Positions 24,702 to 33,376 of a DNA stretch of 64,000 nt are shown piece after piece. The position numbers were made by a program, and so were the translations under genes. The stretch is from positions 1 through 64,000 of the forward strand of contig NZ_BNBO01000031.1 in assembly GCF_014655955.1 (NCBI RefSeq). The letters are read 5' to 3'. The notes beneath the pieces were generated by a model, which saw nothing but the letters and a program-made list of their open reading frames with translations, made no database searches and was not told where the DNA came from. The stretch comes from Kitasatospora indigofera (GTDB lineage Bacteria; Actinomycetota; Actinomycetes; Streptomycetales; Streptomycetaceae). Every line of letters starts with the position of its first letter. Position 1 is the stretch's first letter.

Positions 24702-26291
24702 ATGACCGAGGCGTCGTACGACCCGCACACCACCGCCGGCAAGCTCGCCGACCTACGGCGCAGGCTCGACGAGGCGGTGCACTCCGGCTCGGCCGCGGCC
24801 GTGGAGAAGCAGCACGCCAAGGGCAAGCTGACGGCCCGTGAGCGGGTCGTGGAGCTGATGGACGAGGGCTCCTTCGTGGAGTTCGACGAGTTCGCGCGGC
24901 ACCGCTCGACCAACTTCGGTCAGGCGAAGAACCGCCCGTACGGCGACGGCGTCGTCACCGGCTACGGCACCGTGGACGGCCGTCAGGTCGCCGTCTTCGC
25001 GCAGGACTTCACCGTGTTCGGCGGCTCGCTCGGCGAGGTGTTCGGCGAGAAGATCGTCAAGGTGATGGACTTCGCGCTGAAGACCGGCTGCCCGGTCATC
25101 GGCATCAACGACTCCGGCGGCGCCCGGATCCAGGAGGGCGTGGTCTCGCTCGGCCTGTACGGCGAGATCTTCCGCCGCAACGTGCACGCCTCCGGGGTGA
25201 TCCCGCAGATCTCGCTGATCATGGGCCCGTGCGCGGGCGGCGCGGTGTACTCCCCCGCGATCACCGACTTCGTGGTGATGGCCGACCAGACCTCGCACAT
25301 GTTCATCACCGGCCCGGACGTGATCAAGACCGTCACCGGCGAGGACGTCGGCATGGAGGAGCTGGGCGGCGCCCGCGCCCACAACGCCAAGTCCGGCGTG
25401 GCGCACCACCTGGCCGCCGACGAGAAGGAGGCCATCGAGTACGTCAAGAGCCTGCTCTCGTACCTGCCCTCCAACAACCTGAGCGACCCGCCGGCCTACC
25501 CCGAGGAGGCCGACCTCACCGTCACCGACGAGGACCTCGAACTCGACACCATCGTGCCGGACTCGGCGAACCAGCCGTACGACATGCACAAGGTGATCGA
25601 GCACGTCCTGGACGACGGCGAGTTCCTGGAGACCCAGGCGCTGTACGCGGGCAACATCCTCACCGGCTTCGGCCGGGTCGAGGGCCACCCGGTCGGCATC
25701 GTCGGCAACCAGCCGATGGACCTGGCCGGCTGCCTGGACATCGCGGCCAGCGAGAAGGCCGCGCGCTTCGTGCGCACCTGCGACAGCTTCAACATCCCGG
25801 TGCTGACCTTCGTCGACGTGCCCGGGTTCCTGCCCGGCACCGGCCAGGAGTGGGACGGCATCATCCGGCGCGGCGCCAAGCTGATCTACGCCTACGCCGA
25901 GGCCACCGTCCCGCTGATCACCGTGATCACCCGCAAGGCCTTCGGCGGCGCCTACGACGTGATGGGCTCCAAGCACCTCGGCGCCGACCTCAACCTGGCC
26001 TGGCCGACCGCGCAGATCGCCGTGATGGGCGCCCAGGGCGCGGTCAACATCCTGCACCGCCGCGAGATCGCCGAGGCCGAGGCCGCCGGGCAGGCCGAGG
26101 AGAAGCGCGCCGAGCTGCTCGCCTCCTACGAGGACACCCTGCTCAACCCCTACCTGGCGGCCGAGCGCGGCTACGTGGACGCGGTCATCGCGCCCTCCGA
26201 GACCCGCCGGCACATCGTCCGCGGCCTGCGGGCCCTGCGCGGCAAGCGCGAGACCCTGCCGCCGAAGAAGCACGGCAACATTCCCCTGTGA
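24702..26291 (+). CDS. pccB: Propionyl-CoA carboxylase beta (carboxyltransferase) subunit
   Basis: The 529-residue carboxyltransferase moves CO2 from carboxybiotin to an acyl-CoA, making methylmalonyl-CoA if the substrate is propionyl-CoA. Signatures include GGARIQEGV, GPCAGGAVYSP with the oxyanion glycines, and FGGAYDVMGSK. The Asp in AYD (about residue 419) matches the residue known to set propionyl-CoA preference in S. coelicolor PccB. ATG 24702 follows AGGGAG. It is followed at 23 nt by pccE; the biotin subunit is AccA2 downstream. It would supply extender units for fatty acid and polyketide synthesis. Confidence 0.96.
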   Translation: MTEASYDPHTTAGKLADLRRRLDEAVHSGSAAAVEKQHAKGKLTARERVVELMDEGSFVEFDEFARHRSTNFGQAKNRPYGDGVVTGYGTVDGRQVAVFAQDFTVFGGSLGEVFGEKIVKVMDFALKTGCPVIGINDSGGARIQEGVVSLGLYGEIFRRNVHASGVIPQISLIMGPCAGGAVYSPAITDFVVMADQTSHMFITGPDVIKTVTGEDVGMEELGGARAHNAKSGVAHHLAADEKEAIEYVKSLLSYLPSNNLSDPPAYPEEADLTVTDEDLELDTIVPDSANQPYDMHKVIEHVLDDGEFLETQALYAGNILTGFGRVEGHPVGIVGNQPMDLAGCLDIAASEKAARFVRTCDSFNIPVLTFVDVPGFLPGTGQEWDGIIRRGAKLIYAYAEATVPLITVITRKAFGGAYDVMGSKHLGADLNLAWPTAQIAVMGAQGAVNILHRREIAEAEAAGQAEEKRAELLASYEDTLLNPYLAAERGYVDAVIAPSETRRHIVRGLRALRGKRETLPPKKHGNIPL

Positions 26292-26314
26292 GCGGGTTTG
26301 GGAGAGGATTGAGC

Positions 26315-26533
26315 ATGGCCCCGATCCACGTGCTGCACGGGCAGCCGACCCCCGAGGAGCTGGCCACCGTCCTGGCGGTGGTCTCAGCCCGGGCCGCCGC
26401 CACGCAGGCCGCCGCCGGGGCGGCCCGCGCCGGTGCCGGCCCGGCGACCCCCTGGAACGACCGCGCCCGGCGCCTGCGCACCACCCCGAAGCCGGGCCCG
26501 GACGTCTGGCGCACCTCGGGCTGGGCCCGCTGA
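26315..26533 (+). CDS. pccE: Acyl-CoA carboxylase epsilon subunit
   Basis: This 72-residue protein is the small epsilon subunit found only with actinobacterial acyl-CoA carboxylases, where it strengthens the alpha-beta complex. It shows the family pattern GQPTPEELATVLAVVSA, an Ala-rich middle, and the terminal block W-N-DRARRLR, then W-RTSGWAR. ATG 26315 has GGGAGAGGA upstream. It follows pccB at 23 nt and is surely co-transcribed. Confidence 0.93.
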   Translation: MAPIHVLHGQPTPEELATVLAVVSARAAATQAAAGAARAGAGPATPWNDRARRLRTTPKPGPDVWRTSGWAR

Positions 26534-26596
26534 CCGGGCCCGTCGCACCGCATGACCCGGGGCGGTCCGGGCCGGATGGCCCGGATTGCCCCGAAA

Positions 26597-26616
26597 CCTG
26601 AGTACGGATACTCAGG
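26597..26616. promoter_or_regulatory. Perfect inverted repeat upstream of the 41-residue peptide
   Basis: CCTGAGTA (26597-26604) and TACTCAGG (26609-26616) are perfect inverted arms with a CGGA spacer. It lies 63 nt after pccE and 33 nt before the small ORF, in a locally AT-richer patch. It could be an operator or a small hairpin. Confidence 0.45.
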
Positions 26617-26649
26617 CGCCCCGCAGGCCGCGCGGCGCACCCTGGAGAA

Positions 26650-26775
26650 GTGCTCTGGTCAGACCCCCGCGACGAGCCCTCCCCCGACACTCGTCAACTG
26701 CAGGAACGGCTGCGCCGTGCCGGACCGCTGCTCGCGGTCCTCGCCCTGGTGATGGCCGTCCTGTTGATGCTCTGA
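26650..26775 (+). CDS. 41-residue single-pass membrane peptide
   Basis: A GTG start at 26650, six nt after GGAGA, opens a 41-residue frame. It has a charged first half (DPRDEPSPDTRQLQERLRR) and a hydrophobic second half (LLAVLALVMAVLLML) that ends at the stop. This is the layout of a small tail-anchored membrane protein. It lies between pccE and maf on the same strand. The function is unknown; the ribosome site, codon bias and clear topology make it a likely real gene. Confidence 0.65.
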   Translation: MLWSDPRDEPSPDTRQLQERLRRAGPLLAVLALVMAVLLML

Positions 26776-26823
26776 GCGGGCCGTGCGCCCCCACGGCGCG
26801 GCCGGCGGCCGCCGGGCACCCCC

Positions 26824-26836
26824 TACCCTGGTGCCC
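26824..26836 (+). promoter_or_regulatory. Candidate -10 box of maf, leaderless
   Basis: TACCCT (26824-26829) is followed by 7 nt and the ATG at 26837, with no Shine-Dalgarno sequence. Confidence 0.4.
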
Positions 26837-27436
26837 ATGACCGACCGCCGCACCCTCGTGCTCGCCTCCGCCTCCCCCGCCCGGCTCGGACTGCTGCGCC
26901 AAGCCGGCCTCGACCCGCGGGTGGTCGTCAGCGGGGTCGACGAGGACGCCGTCACCGCCGCCACGCCCTCCGAACTGGCCCTGGTGCTCGCCGAGGCCAA
27001 GGCCAAGGCCGTCGCGGCCGAACTCGCCGGCGGGGAGCTGGTGATCGGCTGCGACTCCGTCCTGGAGCTGGACGGCGAGGCGCTCGGCAAGCCCGCCGAC
27101 GCCACCGAGGCGCTCGCCCGCTGGCAGTCGATGCGCGGCCGCTCCGGCGTGCTGCGCACCGGGCACTGCGTGATCGACACCGCCACCGGCCGGCAGTCCT
27201 CGGCCACCGCCTCCACCACCGTCCGGTTCGGCACCCCGGACGACGACGAGGTCGCCGCGTACATCGCCTCCGGCGAGCCGCTGCACGTGGCCGGCGCGTT
27301 CACCCTGGACGGCCGCTCGGCGCCGTTCGTCGAGGGGATCGACGGCGACCCCGGCAACGTGATCGGCCTGTCGCTGCCGCTGCTGCGCCGGCTGCTCGCC
27401 GATCTCGGGGTGCGGATCACCGACCTCTGGGTCTGA
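26837..27436 (+). CDS. maf: Maf-family nucleotide pyrophosphatase
   Basis: Maf proteins hydrolyse non-canonical or modified nucleoside triphosphates to monophosphates and have been linked to septum arrest. The 199-residue protein opens with LVLASASPARLGLL, the family signature with the SxSPxR phosphate loop. It has the catalytic GCDSVLELDGEALGKP segment and the FVEGIDGDPGNVIGLSLPLL ending. The ATG at 26837 is preceded by a TACCCT box 7 nt away. Upstream in-frame sequence to 26783 lacks a start signal. Confidence 0.93.
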   Translation: MTDRRTLVLASASPARLGLLRQAGLDPRVVVSGVDEDAVTAATPSELALVLAEAKAKAVAAELAGGELVIGCDSVLELDGEALGKPADATEALARWQSMRGRSGVLRTGHCVIDTATGRQSSATASTTVRFGTPDDDEVAAYIASGEPLHVAGAFTLDGRSAPFVEGIDGDPGNVIGLSLPLLRRLLADLGVRITDLWV

Positions 27437-27604
27437 CCGGGACCGGGCGGCGGCGCGCCAGGGCCCCGGAACACATCCGGGCTGCCCCGCCCCTGCCGAT
27501 TCCGACAGAGACCCGGCCGGACATCTGTGCCGGTGATCCAGCCCCTTTGACCGGACCACGCCGATAGGCTGGCCGGGCCGCCGACCCGGAGAGGACATGC
27601 AGGG

Positions 27605-28390
27605 ATGACCGACAGCGTGCTCAACGTGGTGCTCGGCCTGGTCGCCACCGCGATCAGCGCCTCGCTCGGCTGGCTCGCCCAGAACCTGCGCCGCCGGCGA
27701 CGGCTCGGCCGGGTCCGCGAGTTCTTCGGCATGCCCGGCGGGTCGGAGTGCCTGCTGGTGGTCAACCGGCACACCGCGTCGAACAGTTCGAAGAGCGTCT
27801 CGCGCAACGACGTGTTCGCCCTGATGGAACTGTCCGCCCTGGTGAAGGAGTGCGGCGCGCAGGCCGAACTGGTCACCCACGACGAAGTGCGCCAAGGGCT
27901 GGGCCACAAGGCCGAGTTCTGCCTCGGCGGGCCCGCCAGCAACGACCGGACCGCCGCCCACCTGGCCTCCTGGCTACCGGGCGTCAGGTTCGCCGAGGAC
28001 CCGGTCAAGCACCACGAGATGAGCCTCGTGGTCGGCGCCGAGGAGTACGCCTTCGAGAGCCCCTCGCGGACCTCCGGCGGCCGGGTCTACGCGCTGCTGG
28101 CGCGGATCCAGACCGGCCACGGCGGCCGGCCCGCCTTCCTGATCGCCGGCCAGACCGCGACGTCCAACCACGCCGCCGTCCGCTACCTGGTGGCCAACCA
28201 CCGGAAGCTGGCCCGTACCTACGGCACCGACGGGACGTTCGCGCTGGTGCTGCGGCTGGTCAACTCCACCGCCTACGGCCCGGACCTGGTCGAACTGGTC
28301 GCGGACGTCACCCGTAAGGCCCTGGCCCCGCCCGAGGCGCCCGCCACGCCGGCCGCCGTGCCGGCCCAGGCCCCGGCGCCGTCGACATGA
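27605..28390 (+). CDS. Conserved membrane-anchored protein of unknown function
   Basis: The 261-residue product has one N-terminal helix (residues 5-25) followed by RRRRR, so it is anchored with its body in the cytoplasm. The body is a mixed alpha/beta domain of about 200 residues (CLLVVNRHTAS, AFCLGGPASNDRTAAHL-like, GGRVYALLARIQTG, AFLIAGQTATSNHAAV) and ends in an Ala/Pro-rich tail. The repeated glycine loops suggest a nucleotide- or sugar-binding fold, but no family is recognised. ATG 27605 has GGAGAGGA upstream. It lies between maf and accA2. Confidence 0.75.
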   Translation: MTDSVLNVVLGLVATAISASLGWLAQNLRRRRRLGRVREFFGMPGGSECLLVVNRHTASNSSKSVSRNDVFALMELSALVKECGAQAELVTHDEVRQGLGHKAEFCLGGPASNDRTAAHLASWLPGVRFAEDPVKHHEMSLVVGAEEYAFESPSRTSGGRVYALLARIQTGHGGRPAFLIAGQTATSNHAAVRYLVANHRKLARTYGTDGTFALVLRLVNSTAYGPDLVELVADVTRKALAPPEAPATPAAVPAQAPAPST

Positions 28391-28609
28391 TGTGGCGAAG
28401 GCCACGGCACGGCGGGGCGACGGCGCGACCACCTCTCAAGGCCCAGGCCTGACACTGTCACCATCCACGACCTGCGGAGCGTCCCGTTCCGTGCCCGACC
28501 GGTCACGCAATCGCGTCACCCTCCGTGTGGGATAGCTCACCACCTTGGGCTACTCGCCGGTACCACCCTGTAATCCCTAGACTCGACGAGGTTCAAGAAG
28601 GGAGCCATT

Positions 28610-30385
28610 GTGCGCAAGGTGCTCATCGCCAACCGCGGAGAAATCGCCGTCCGCGTCGCCCGGGCCTGCTCGGATGCCGGTATCGCCAGCGTCGCCGTCT
28701 ACGCCGAGCCGGACCGGGATGCGCTGCACGTCCGCGCGGCCGACGAGGCGTACGCGCTCGGCGGCGACACCCCCGGCACCAGCTACCTGGACATCGCCAA
28801 GGTGCTGAAGGCAGCCGCCGACTCGGGTGCGGACGCCGTCCACCCGGGCTACGGCTTCCTCTCCGAGAACGCCGACTTCGCCCAGGCCGTCATCGACGCG
28901 GGCCTGACCTGGATCGGCCCGCCGCCGCAGGCCATCCGCGACCTCGGTGACAAGGTCACCGCCCGGCACGTGGCGCAGCGCGCCGGTGCCCCGCTGGTCG
29001 CCGGCACCCCGGAGCCCGTCTCCGGCGCCGACGAGGTCGTCGCCTTCGCCACCGAGCACGGCCTGCCGGTCGCCATCAAGGCGGCCTTCGGCGGCGGCGG
29101 CCGCGGCCTCAAGGTCGCCCGCACGCTGGAGGAGATCCCCGAGCTGTACGACTCGGCCGTCCGCGAGGCGGTCGCCGCCTTCGGCCGCGGCGAGTGCTTC
29201 GTCGAGCAGTACCTCGACAAGCCGCGGCACGTCGAGACCCAGTGCCTGGCCGACCAGCACGGCAACGTGGTGATCGTCTCCACCCGTGACTGCTCGCTGC
29301 AGCGCCGCCACCAGAAGCTGGTCGAGGAGGCGCCCGCGCCGTTCCTGACCGCCGAGCAGAACGCCGAGCTGTACCGGGCGTCCAAGGCCATCCTGCGCGA
29401 GGCCGGCTACGTCGGCGCGGGCACCTGCGAGTTCCTGGTGTCGCAGGACGGCCTGATCTCCTTCCTGGAGGTCAACACCCGTCTGCAGGTCGAGCACCCG
29501 GTCTCCGAGGAGGTCACCGGGATCGACCTGGTCCGCGAGATGTTCCGGATCGCCGACGGCGAGGAGCTGGGGTACGACGACCCGGCGGTGCGCGGTCACT
29601 CGATCGAGTTCCGGATCAACGGCGAGGACCCGGGCCGCGGCTTCCTGCCCGCCCCCGGCAACGTCACGCTGTTCGCGCCGCCGTCCGGCCCGGGCGTCCG
29701 GCTGGACGCCGGCGTCGAGACCGGCTCGGTCATCGGCCCGGCCTGGGACTCGCTGCTGGCGAAGCTCATCGTCACCGGCGCCACCCGCAAGCAGGCGCTG
29801 CAGCGCGCCGCGCGTGCGCTGGCCGAGTTCAAGGTGGAGGGCATGGCCACGGCCATCCCGTTCCACCAGGCCGTGGTCACCGACCCGGCGTTCGCGCCGG
29901 AGGTGCACGGCGGCGAGGGGCCCTTCACGGTCTTCACCCGCTGGATCGAGACCGAGTTCCAGAACACCATCCCGGCGTTCTCGGGCGCGGGCGGCGAGGC
30001 CGACGAGGCCGACGCCCGCGAGACCGTGGTGGTCGAGGTCGGCGGCAAGCGGATCGAGGTCTCGCTGCCCTCGTCCCTCGGCGTCTCGGCCGCCCCGGCC
30101 GCCGGCGCCTCGGGCGCCAAGGCCAAGCGCCGGGTCGGCGCCAAGAAGGCGGGCTCGGCGGTCAGCGGTGACACCCTGGCGTCGCCGATGCAGGGCACCA
30201 TCGTCAAGGTCGCCGTCGAGGAGGGCCAGGTCGTCGCCGAGGGCGAGCTGATCGTCGTCCTGGAGGCGATGAAGATGGAGCAGCCGCTGAACGCGCACAA
30301 GGCCGGCACGATCGTCGGCCTGAAGGCCGAGGTCGGCGCGAGCGTCAGCAGTGGCGCCGCGCTCTGCGAGATCAAGGACAACTGA
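28610..30385 (+). CDS. accA2: Acyl-CoA carboxylase alpha subunit (biotin carboxylase plus biotin carrier)
   Basis: The 591-residue protein joins a biotin carboxylase (residues 1-445) to a biotin carrier domain (about 520-591). It shows KVLIANRGEIAVR, the ATP-grasp glycine loop GGGGRGLKVA, and EVNTRLQVEHPV. The biotin acceptor is EAMKMEQ, with the modified Lys at about residue 555. A Lys/Ala-rich linker (about 480-515) joins the domains. Start GTG 28610, with AAGGGAG 8-14 nt upstream. It pairs with PccB/PccE and other beta subunits. A strong terminator follows. Confidence 0.96.
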   Translation: MRKVLIANRGEIAVRVARACSDAGIASVAVYAEPDRDALHVRAADEAYALGGDTPGTSYLDIAKVLKAAADSGADAVHPGYGFLSENADFAQAVIDAGLTWIGPPPQAIRDLGDKVTARHVAQRAGAPLVAGTPEPVSGADEVVAFATEHGLPVAIKAAFGGGGRGLKVARTLEEIPELYDSAVREAVAAFGRGECFVEQYLDKPRHVETQCLADQHGNVVIVSTRDCSLQRRHQKLVEEAPAPFLTAEQNAELYRASKAILREAGYVGAGTCEFLVSQDGLISFLEVNTRLQVEHPVSEEVTGIDLVREMFRIADGEELGYDDPAVRGHSIEFRINGEDPGRGFLPAPGNVTLFAPPSGPGVRLDAGVETGSVIGPAWDSLLAKLIVTGATRKQALQRAARALAEFKVEGMATAIPFHQAVVTDPAFAPEVHGGEGPFTVFTRWIETEFQNTIPAFSGAGGEADEADARETVVVEVGGKRIEVSLPSSLGVSAAPAAGASGAKAKRRVGAKKAGSAVSGDTLASPMQGTIVKVAVEEGQVVAEGELIVVLEAMKMEQPLNAHKAGTIVGLKAEVGASVSSGAALCEIKDN

Positions 30386-30403
30386 CGCGGGATCCGCGCC
30401 ATC

Positions 30404-30439
30404 GGGCGGCCCGTACACCTCCGGGTGTGCGGGCCGCCC
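30404..30439 (+). terminator. Terminator after accA2
   Basis: A 16-bp stem (30404-30419 with 30424-30439, one G-U pair) is closed by a UCCG tetraloop of the stable UNCG type, 19 nt after the accA2 stop. Confidence 0.85.
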
Positions 30440-30812
30440 GGGCGTTCCCCGGGGCGGCCGCTCCCGCCCCCCGGCCGGCCGGCGGGGTGCCCGCCGGGCG
30501 CCGTGACACTCCCCGGCGACGTCTGCTTCCGGCCGAATTCATCCCGCCGTCATGCTCCGGCTCGGCTCGCGCCCTACCCTTCCGCTAGATTGACGGCGCG
30601 TCGTACCGGGGCCCCGGCACGGGCCCGGCGGCGCACCCGTCATCGCCGGGCGGACGGCCACCCCGCCGCCGGGCGTTCCGCGTCCGGGCGGCCGCGCGCC
30701 GCCGCGGGCCCCACCCAGCTCGCCCCACCCGCCGGTCCCCGCGCCGGCCGCACTCCCCGTGCCCACGGCCGAGGGGCCGGCCCGCGCCGGGTCCGCTCCT
30801 CCGGAGTCGTCC
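30440..30812. other. Intergenic region upstream of the esterase/phytase gene
   Basis: This 370-nt GC-rich gap holds no recognised gene. A TAGATT at 30586-30591 may be a -10 box, which would give a long leader of about 215 nt. Nothing else was seen. Confidence 0.3.
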
Positions 30813-32171
30813 ATGCCCCAGCCCCAAGGCCCCCGTCCGCACCACCGCCGCGCGGCGGCCGCCGGCTCGCTCGTCCTCGCCGTCCTCTGCCTGGGCGGCG
30901 GGCCGGCCACGGCGGCGCCCACGGCGGAGCGGCCGGCCCGCGGCGCCGACGGCGGCCACCGCCCGGACGTCCGGCTGCTGGACACCATCACCGTCCCGGT
31001 GGGCACCGTGCTGGACGGGGTGCCCTTCGGCGGCGTGTCCGGGATCGACTACGACCCGCGCTCCGGGCGTTACGTGGCCCTCAGCGGTGACCGCTCCGAG
31101 CCGGCCCCGGCCCGGCTCCACGTCCTGCGCCTGCCGCTGGACGCCAAGGGCTTCGCGGTCCGCACCCCGCAGCCGGCCGGCAGCACGGTCCTGTCCGGCC
31201 CCGACGGCAAGCCGCTCCCGCGGCGGACGGTGGACCCGGAGGCGATCCGCTGGGCACCCGGCGGCAAGGGCCTGCTGTGGGCCGGTGAGGGCGACGCGGC
31301 GGCCGGCCTGCCGCCGTTCGTCCGCGAGGCGGCCACGGACGGCGGCCACCGGCGCGAGCTGCCGCTGCCGGCGGCGTACCGGCCGGTGCTCGGGGCGGAC
31401 GGCACGCCGGTCTCCGGGGTCCGCGCCCACCAGGCCTTCGAGGGGCTGGCCCTCTCCCTGGACGGCTCCAAGGTGGTCACCCTGACCGAGGGCTCGCTGG
31501 TCCAGGACGGTCCGGCGCCGACCGCCGCCGCCGGCAGCCGCTCCCGCCTGCTGGTGCAGGGCCGCGCCGACGGGCGCCCGCTGGGCGAGTTCGTCTACCC
31601 GCTCGGCCCGCCGACCGACGCCGGTCCGGTGCCGGCCGGCACCCGGCGGGGCGCGTCGGAGATCCTCGCGGTCAACGAGACCGACTACCTGGTGGTCGAG
31701 CGGACCGCGAAGTCCGGCACCGACTTCGGCATCCGGATCTGGTGGACCACCACGGTCGGCGCCACCGACGTGAACGGCCGGGCGGCGCTGGCCGGCAGCG
31801 AGCGGGTGATGCCCAAGCGGCTGCTGTTCGACTTCGCGACGGCCGGGGTCGCCCCCGACAACGTCGAGGGCCTCACCTGGGGGCCCCGGCTGGCCGACGG
31901 CTCCCGCTCCCTGGTGCTGGTCAGCGACGACAGCGCCGGCGCCTTCGGCAGCCCCGGCACGGCCTTCCACCTGCTGGCCGTCCGCCCGGGGCTGCTGGCC
32001 GTGCACAGCCCGGACGTCGACCACGACGGGTGCGTCGACCGGGCGGACCTGCGGCGGCTGCTCCGCTCCGGCCGGGCCGGCGACCTGAACGGCGACGGCC
32101 GGACGGACGGCCGCGACATACGGCTCTGGGGCTCGTACGGCCGTACCTTCCCCTTCCCGCGCGGGGACTGA
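30813..32171 (+). CDS. Secreted esterase-like/phytase-family protein with dockerin-like tail
   Basis: The 452-residue product begins with a Sec-type signal peptide (RPHHRRAAAAG, hydrophobic core, cleavage near ATAAP at about residue 36). A beta-propeller-type domain of the 'esterase-like activity of phytase' family follows, with GGVSGIDYDPRSGRYVALS early and NVEGLTWGP late. The last 50 residues hold two calcium-loop motifs, DVDHDGCVDRADL and DLNGDGRTDGRDI, typical of dockerin type I repeats. ATG 30813 has CGGAG upstream. The substrate may be a phosphoester; the tail suggests protein binding or calcium-dependent stability. Confidence 0.85.
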   Translation: MPQPQGPRPHHRRAAAAGSLVLAVLCLGGGPATAAPTAERPARGADGGHRPDVRLLDTITVPVGTVLDGVPFGGVSGIDYDPRSGRYVALSGDRSEPAPARLHVLRLPLDAKGFAVRTPQPAGSTVLSGPDGKPLPRRTVDPEAIRWAPGGKGLLWAGEGDAAAGLPPFVREAATDGGHRRELPLPAAYRPVLGADGTPVSGVRAHQAFEGLALSLDGSKVVTLTEGSLVQDGPAPTAAAGSRSRLLVQGRADGRPLGEFVYPLGPPTDAGPVPAGTRRGASEILAVNETDYLVVERTAKSGTDFGIRIWWTTTVGATDVNGRAALAGSERVMPKRLLFDFATAGVAPDNVEGLTWGPRLADGSRSLVLVSDDSAGAFGSPGTAFHLLAVRPGLLAVHSPDVDHDGCVDRADLRRLLRSGRAGDLNGDGRTDGRDIRLWGSYGRTFPFPRGD

Positions 32172-32217
32172 CGCACCGGCGGCCCGCCCCGGACCGGCGG
32201 GCCCGCCCGGCCCCGGG

Positions 32218-33177
32218 TCAGGGGCGCCCGGTGGCGAGCGGGCGGACGATCATGCCGCTGTGCGCGCCGGGGCGGCGCTGGCCGGGCAGCGGCGCGGCAC
32301 CGGGCGGCGGCGGGGCGGCCCGGCGCGGGCCGACGCCGAGCGGGGCCTGGTGCTGCACCGGGCCGGTGCCGTGCACCGGCTGCTCGACCGGCAGCCCGAG
32401 CGGGGCGACGTCGATCTGCACCCCGCAGTCGGCCAGCGCGTCCAGCTGACGGGCGGTGGGGTCGTCCGCGGTGGCGTGCTCGTCCGTCACCAGGCGGGTG
32501 ATGGCGTCGGTCGGGACGGTCTGGAACATGGTGTCCGCGCCGAGCTTGGTGTGGTCGGCGAGGACGATGACCTCGGCGGCCGACTGCACCAGAGCCCGGT
32601 CCACGCTCGCGGAGAGCATGTTCGTGGTCGACAGCCCGCGCTCGGCGGTCAGCCCACTGCCGGAGATGAAGGCCTTGGAGACCCGCAGCCCGTGCAGCGA
32701 CTGCTCGGCGCCGCTGCCGACCAGGGCGTAGTTGGAGCCCCGGAGGGTGCCGCCGGTCATCACCACCTCCACCCGGTTGGCGTGCGCCAGGGCCTGGGCG
32801 ACCAGCAGGGAGTTGGTCACCACCGTCAGCCCCGGCACCCGGGCGAGCCGGCGGGCCAGCTCCTGGGTGGTGGTGCCGGCGCCCACCACGACGGCGTCGC
32901 CCTCGGCCACCAGACCGGCCGCGAGATCGGCGATGGCGCTCTTCTCGGCGGCGGCGAGATGGGTCTTCTGCGGATATCCGGGTTCGCGGCTGAAGCCGCC
33001 GGGGAGCACCGCGCCGCCGTGACGGCGGTCGAGGAGCCCTTCTGCCTCCAGTGCCCGTACGTCCCTGCGGACGGTCACTTCGGAGGTCTGGACGACGCGG
33101 GCCAGTTCACGGAGCGACACTGCTCCGTTGGCGCGCACCATTTCGAGGATCAACTGGCGACGTTCTGCTGCAAACAC
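32218..33177 (-). CDS. DeoR-family transcriptional regulator
   Basis: The 319-residue protein has an N-terminal DeoR helix-turn-helix (RELARVVQTSEVTVRRDVRALEAEG, about residues 22-46) and the following RRHGGAVLP. A sugar-phosphate sensor domain (about 75-235) has VGAGTTTQELA, and a Pro/Arg-rich extension of about 60 residues comes last. Start GTG 33177 lacks a ribosome site but has TACCGT 7 nt upstream, so it may be leaderless. It lies close to the pnp/deoC region, which makes it one candidate regulator for the CTACGCGCGTAG sites. That link is not shown by the sequence. Confidence 0.9.
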   Translation of the reverse strand: MFAAERRQLILEMVRANGAVSLRELARVVQTSEVTVRRDVRALEAEGLLDRRHGGAVLPGGFSREPGYPQKTHLAAAEKSAIADLAAGLVAEGDAVVVGAGTTTQELARRLARVPGLTVVTNSLLVAQALAHANRVEVVMTGGTLRGSNYALVGSGAEQSLHGLRVSKAFISGSGLTAERGLSTTNMLSASVDRALVQSAAEVIVLADHTKLGADTMFQTVPTDAITRLVTDEHATADDPTARQLDALADCGVQIDVAPLGLPVEQPVHGTGPVQHQAPLGVGPRRAAPPPPGAAPLPGQRRPGAHSGMIVRPLATGRP

Positions 33178-33190
33178 AGAACCGACGGTA
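33178..33190 (-). promoter_or_regulatory. Candidate -10 box of the DeoR gene, leaderless
   Basis: Minus-strand TACCGT (33190-33185) is followed by 7 nt and the GTG at 33177. No Shine-Dalgarno sequence is present. Confidence 0.35.
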
Positions 33191-33376
33191 ACCTGAATGA
33201 CCGTCTGCTTTCAGGCGTTTGCTCCTGGTAACGGGAATTGCTCACACAAGGGCGGCGCGTGACCGTACACTACGCGCCGTCAGGCCCCGGGGAGCACGCC
33301 CGCCGTACGGGTGATGCGCCGGCGCGCGGAGCGGGCGGCCGCCCCACGACGGCCGCCCCAACTGCTGGTTCCCCGC

